7,074 bases of DNA from an uncultured Clostridium sp. (GTDB lineage: Bacteria; Bacillota; Clostridia; Lachnospirales; Lachnospiraceae): positions 1 through 7,074 of the forward strand of contig CAJJLI010000101.1 in the NCBI GenBank assembly GCA_905192625.1. Direction: 5' to 3'. Position 1 is the stretch's first letter; each line of letters opens with the position of its first letter. The translations under genes were made by a program, and so were the position numbers. Shown here piece after piece: positions 5,814 to 7,074 of this stretch. The notes under the pieces are model-generated. The model did no database searches and was not told where the DNA came from. It was given only the letters and a program-made list of their open reading frames with translations.

Positions 5814-6644
5814 ATGAAAAAAACAAATGATGATATTATATGGGTACAAAAAAGAAATCTAGTTGCTTCTTATAGTATGAGTAGCTCTCATTTACATAAG
5901 TATAATGAAATATTTTATTTAAAATCAGGTGAGTGTAGCTTATTTATGCAAAATACCATCTATAAATTAAAGTCTGGTGATATGGCGATAATCCCAGAAG
6001 GTACGATGCACAAAACCACGTATCTATCGAATTGTGAGCATGAAAGAATAGTATTAGATTTTAAAGATAAGCACATTAAGGATCTAAGCAAGCAATTTGG
6101 GGATGAATTTTTGAATAGATTTCTGGGAAGAAGGGTACTTTCTTTCACAACGAAACAAAAAAAATATTTGGAAGAGCTTTTTGATAAAATGATTCATGAA
6201 TTAGAGCAACCAGATTGTATATCAGATGCCTATTTAAATACGTTCCTCATTGAGATGATTTTACTATTGATTCGGTCACAGAATAGTGATGTGGGGGCGT
6301 ATAAAGCATTGGATTTAGAAAATGAAATCATACAAAATGCTGCCGACTATATTTTTAACAATTATGATAAACCAATCACTCTATCAGGGCTTGCAAATAT
6401 GATGCATTTAAATAGTTCCTATTTTTCTAAAAAATTCAAGCAAACGACAGGTATTGGATTTAAAGAATACTTAACTAGTATTCGAATTGAACATGCAGAA
6501 ACACTATTATTGGAAAGTGATATGTCAATAACAGAAATTGCTTTGACCTGTGGATTTACAGACAGTAACTATTTTGGAGATGCATTTCGCCGTGTGAATG
6601 GTATTTCCCCACTTGCTTATCGAAAAAACAAACATATTCTTTAG
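5814..6644 (+). CDS. AraC-family transcriptional regulator with cupin sensor domain
   Basis: This 276-residue cytoplasmic DNA-binding protein has an N-terminal cupin-type ligand domain (about 20-85; motif SHLHKYNEIFYLKSGE and the turn PEGTMHK) and a helical dimerisation region (about 112-160). The C-terminal domain (about 170-272) carries two helix-turn-helix units. The first contains ITLSGLANMMHLNSSYFSKK (188-207). The second covers about 238-262 with ITEIALTCGFTDSNYFGDAF, and the AraC signature ends in GISPLAYR. Proteins of this build usually sense a sugar or oligosaccharide and activate nearby catabolic or surface genes. The divergent arrangement, with 206 bases shared with the beta-helix surface protein gene, makes that gene the most likely target. 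The length is typical of the family and nothing appears damaged. The ligand is unknown; a plant-wall or host-glycan sugar is an inference from the neighbour. Confidence 0.92.
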   Translation: MKKTNDDIIWVQKRNLVASYSMSSSHLHKYNEIFYLKSGECSLFMQNTIYKLKSGDMAIIPEGTMHKTTYLSNCEHERIVLDFKDKHIKDLSKQFGDEFLNRFLGRRVLSFTTKQKKYLEELFDKMIHELEQPDCISDAYLNTFLIEMILLLIRSQNSDVGAYKALDLENEIIQNAADYIFNNYDKPITLSGLANMMHLNSSYFSKKFKQTTGIGFKEYLTSIRIEHAETLLLESDMSITEIALTCGFTDSNYFGDAFRRVNGISPLAYRKNKHIL

Positions 6645-6666
6645 GTTGTTTGACTTATTTAATAGT

Positions 6667-6706
6667 AAAGCCGTCAGGTGAGACCGAATCTCGCCTTGAC
6701 AGCTTT
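6667..6706. terminator. Long hairpin between convergent genes, likely bidirectional terminator
   Basis: AAAGC (6667-6671) pairs with GCTTT (6702-6706), GTC (6673-6675) with GAC (6698-6700), and AGG (6676-6678) with CCT (6694-6696). TGAGA (6679-6683) pairs with TCTCG (6689-6693) across a 5-base CCGAA loop. There is one mismatch and one bulged T. It begins 22 bases after the regulator stop and ends 22 bases before the stop of the convergent hydrolase gene. U-tracts are weak on both sides, but the stem is stable and its placement is right for both genes. Confidence 0.6.
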
Positions 6707-6728
6707 GCCTTATAGTGTTTCAAATTAC

Positions 6729-7074
6729 TCAGGGGAACAGTACCTTTTTCAGAAATGTCACACGCTTTGCCATCAGATTTTTTACTATGTTGCTATCCAC
6801 AGCGATGTCGTAGCCGTGCATGGTGGCCCTAGTTTCATGGAGTTCAACTTGCACACCTGCCTCCTTTAGAAGCCGCGCATAGAGCAGCCCGCCGTCCCGC
6901 AGACAATCAAATTCTGCTATCTCTACATAGGCAGAGGGCAGGCCCTCAAGTGAGGGAGCTTCCACTTGAGAAAAGTACTCCACATGTTCGTGGTCTTTAT
7001 AGGGAAAATAGAGCTCTTGGAACTTTTTAACTGCTCTTTTGTTGCACATGGGTGTGTCGATAAATTCTTTCATA
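6729..7074 (-). CDS. Alpha/beta hydrolase, HSL/acetyl-esterase type (C-terminal part only)
   Basis: The reading frame ends at TGA (6731-6729) and continues past the window end, so the Met encoded at 7073-7071 is almost certainly internal; family members are about 300 residues. The 114 visible residues match the end of an Abhydrolase_3 esterase: SAYVEIAEFDCLRDGGLLYA carries the catalytic Asp (Asp56 counted from that Met), and TMHGYD carries the catalytic His (His86). The nucleophile Ser in GxSxG and the oxyanion HGG motif would lie outside the window. Such enzymes hydrolyse short acyl esters and often remove acetyl or other ester groups from small substrates. No signal is visible for export. 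Base composition is about 49% G+C by hand count against about a third in the adjacent regulator, suggesting different ancestry. It is convergent with the regulator and so is not part of its operon. Confidence 0.8.
   Translation of the reverse strand, partial: MKEFIDTPMCNKRAVKKFQELYFPYKDHEHVEYFSQVEAPSLEGLPSAYVEIAEFDCLRDGGLLYARLLKEAGVQVELHETRATMHGYDIAVDSNIVKNLMAKRVTFLKKVLFP

Noticed and set aside
5960..6148. Minus-strand open frame inside the AraC-family gene
   Set aside because: Antisense of a complete, recognisable regulator.
6678..6869. Plus-strand open frame spanning the hairpin and the hydrolase gene
   Set aside because: It starts inside the terminator hairpin and is antisense to the conserved catalytic His region of the hydrolase.
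1..7074. CRISPR arrays, tRNA or rRNA genes, insertion sequences, phage genes
   Set aside because: No regularly spaced repeats, cloverleaf sequences, transposase motifs or terminal inverted repeats were seen, although the first ~50 bases could belong to an element lying outside the window.

Overview
The window looks like chromosomal DNA of a low-GC Gram-positive bacterium (Firmicutes/Clostridia), most likely a plant-fibre or gut Lachnospiraceae-type organism. The evidence is the AT-rich genes (about a third G+C), strong AAGGAGG ribosome binding sites, a class B sortase, and an exported protein ending in a Gram-positive cell-wall sorting signal. The species assignment is inference.

Layout. (1) Bases 1-1223, plus strand: the last codons of what may be an MBOAT O-acyltransferase, ending in VYFRF, run straight into a complete DHHW/AlgX-type SGNH protein. 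This gene pair usually O-acetylates surface polysaccharides. The first ~50 bases are richer in G+C and do not look like an MBOAT membrane helix, so the upstream gene may be disrupted close to the window edge. (2) Bases 1224-1469: a non-coding gap between convergent genes, with a strong stem-loop and the sortase terminator. (3) Bases 1470-2498, minus strand: a class B sortase with its own extended -10 promoter. (4) Bases 2499-2736: a non-coding gap holding that promoter and a long two-part hairpin that terminates the next gene. (5) Bases 2737-5607, minus strand: a 956-residue exported surface protein. It has a signal peptide, a pectinesterase-like right-handed beta-helix, two Ig-like domains, a jelly-roll (laminin-G-like) domain, a Thr/Asn/Ser-rich wall-spanning linker and an IPKTG sorting signal. 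(6) Bases 5608-5813: a divergent regulatory region with a 12-bp perfect palindrome (TTTGCCGGCAAA), an A/T inverted repeat and promoters on both sides. (7) Bases 5814-6644, plus strand: an AraC-family regulator with an N-terminal cupin sugar-sensing domain. (8) Bases 6667-6706: a long terminator-like hairpin. (9) Bases 6729-7074, minus strand: the C-terminal third of an alpha/beta hydrolase (HSL/acetyl-esterase type), cut by the window end and clearly higher in G+C (about 49% by hand count).

How the parts may work together. The core is a self-contained module: a carbohydrate-responsive AraC regulator, a divergently transcribed beta-helix surface protein that probably binds or modifies polysaccharide, and a neighbouring sortase that could anchor it to peptidoglycan. 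The linkage is inferred from adjacency, orientation and the sorting signal. The notable point is that a class B sortase sits beside an LPXTG-like (IPKTG) substrate rather than the classical NPQTN type. No mobile element, CRISPR array, tRNA or rRNA is visible.
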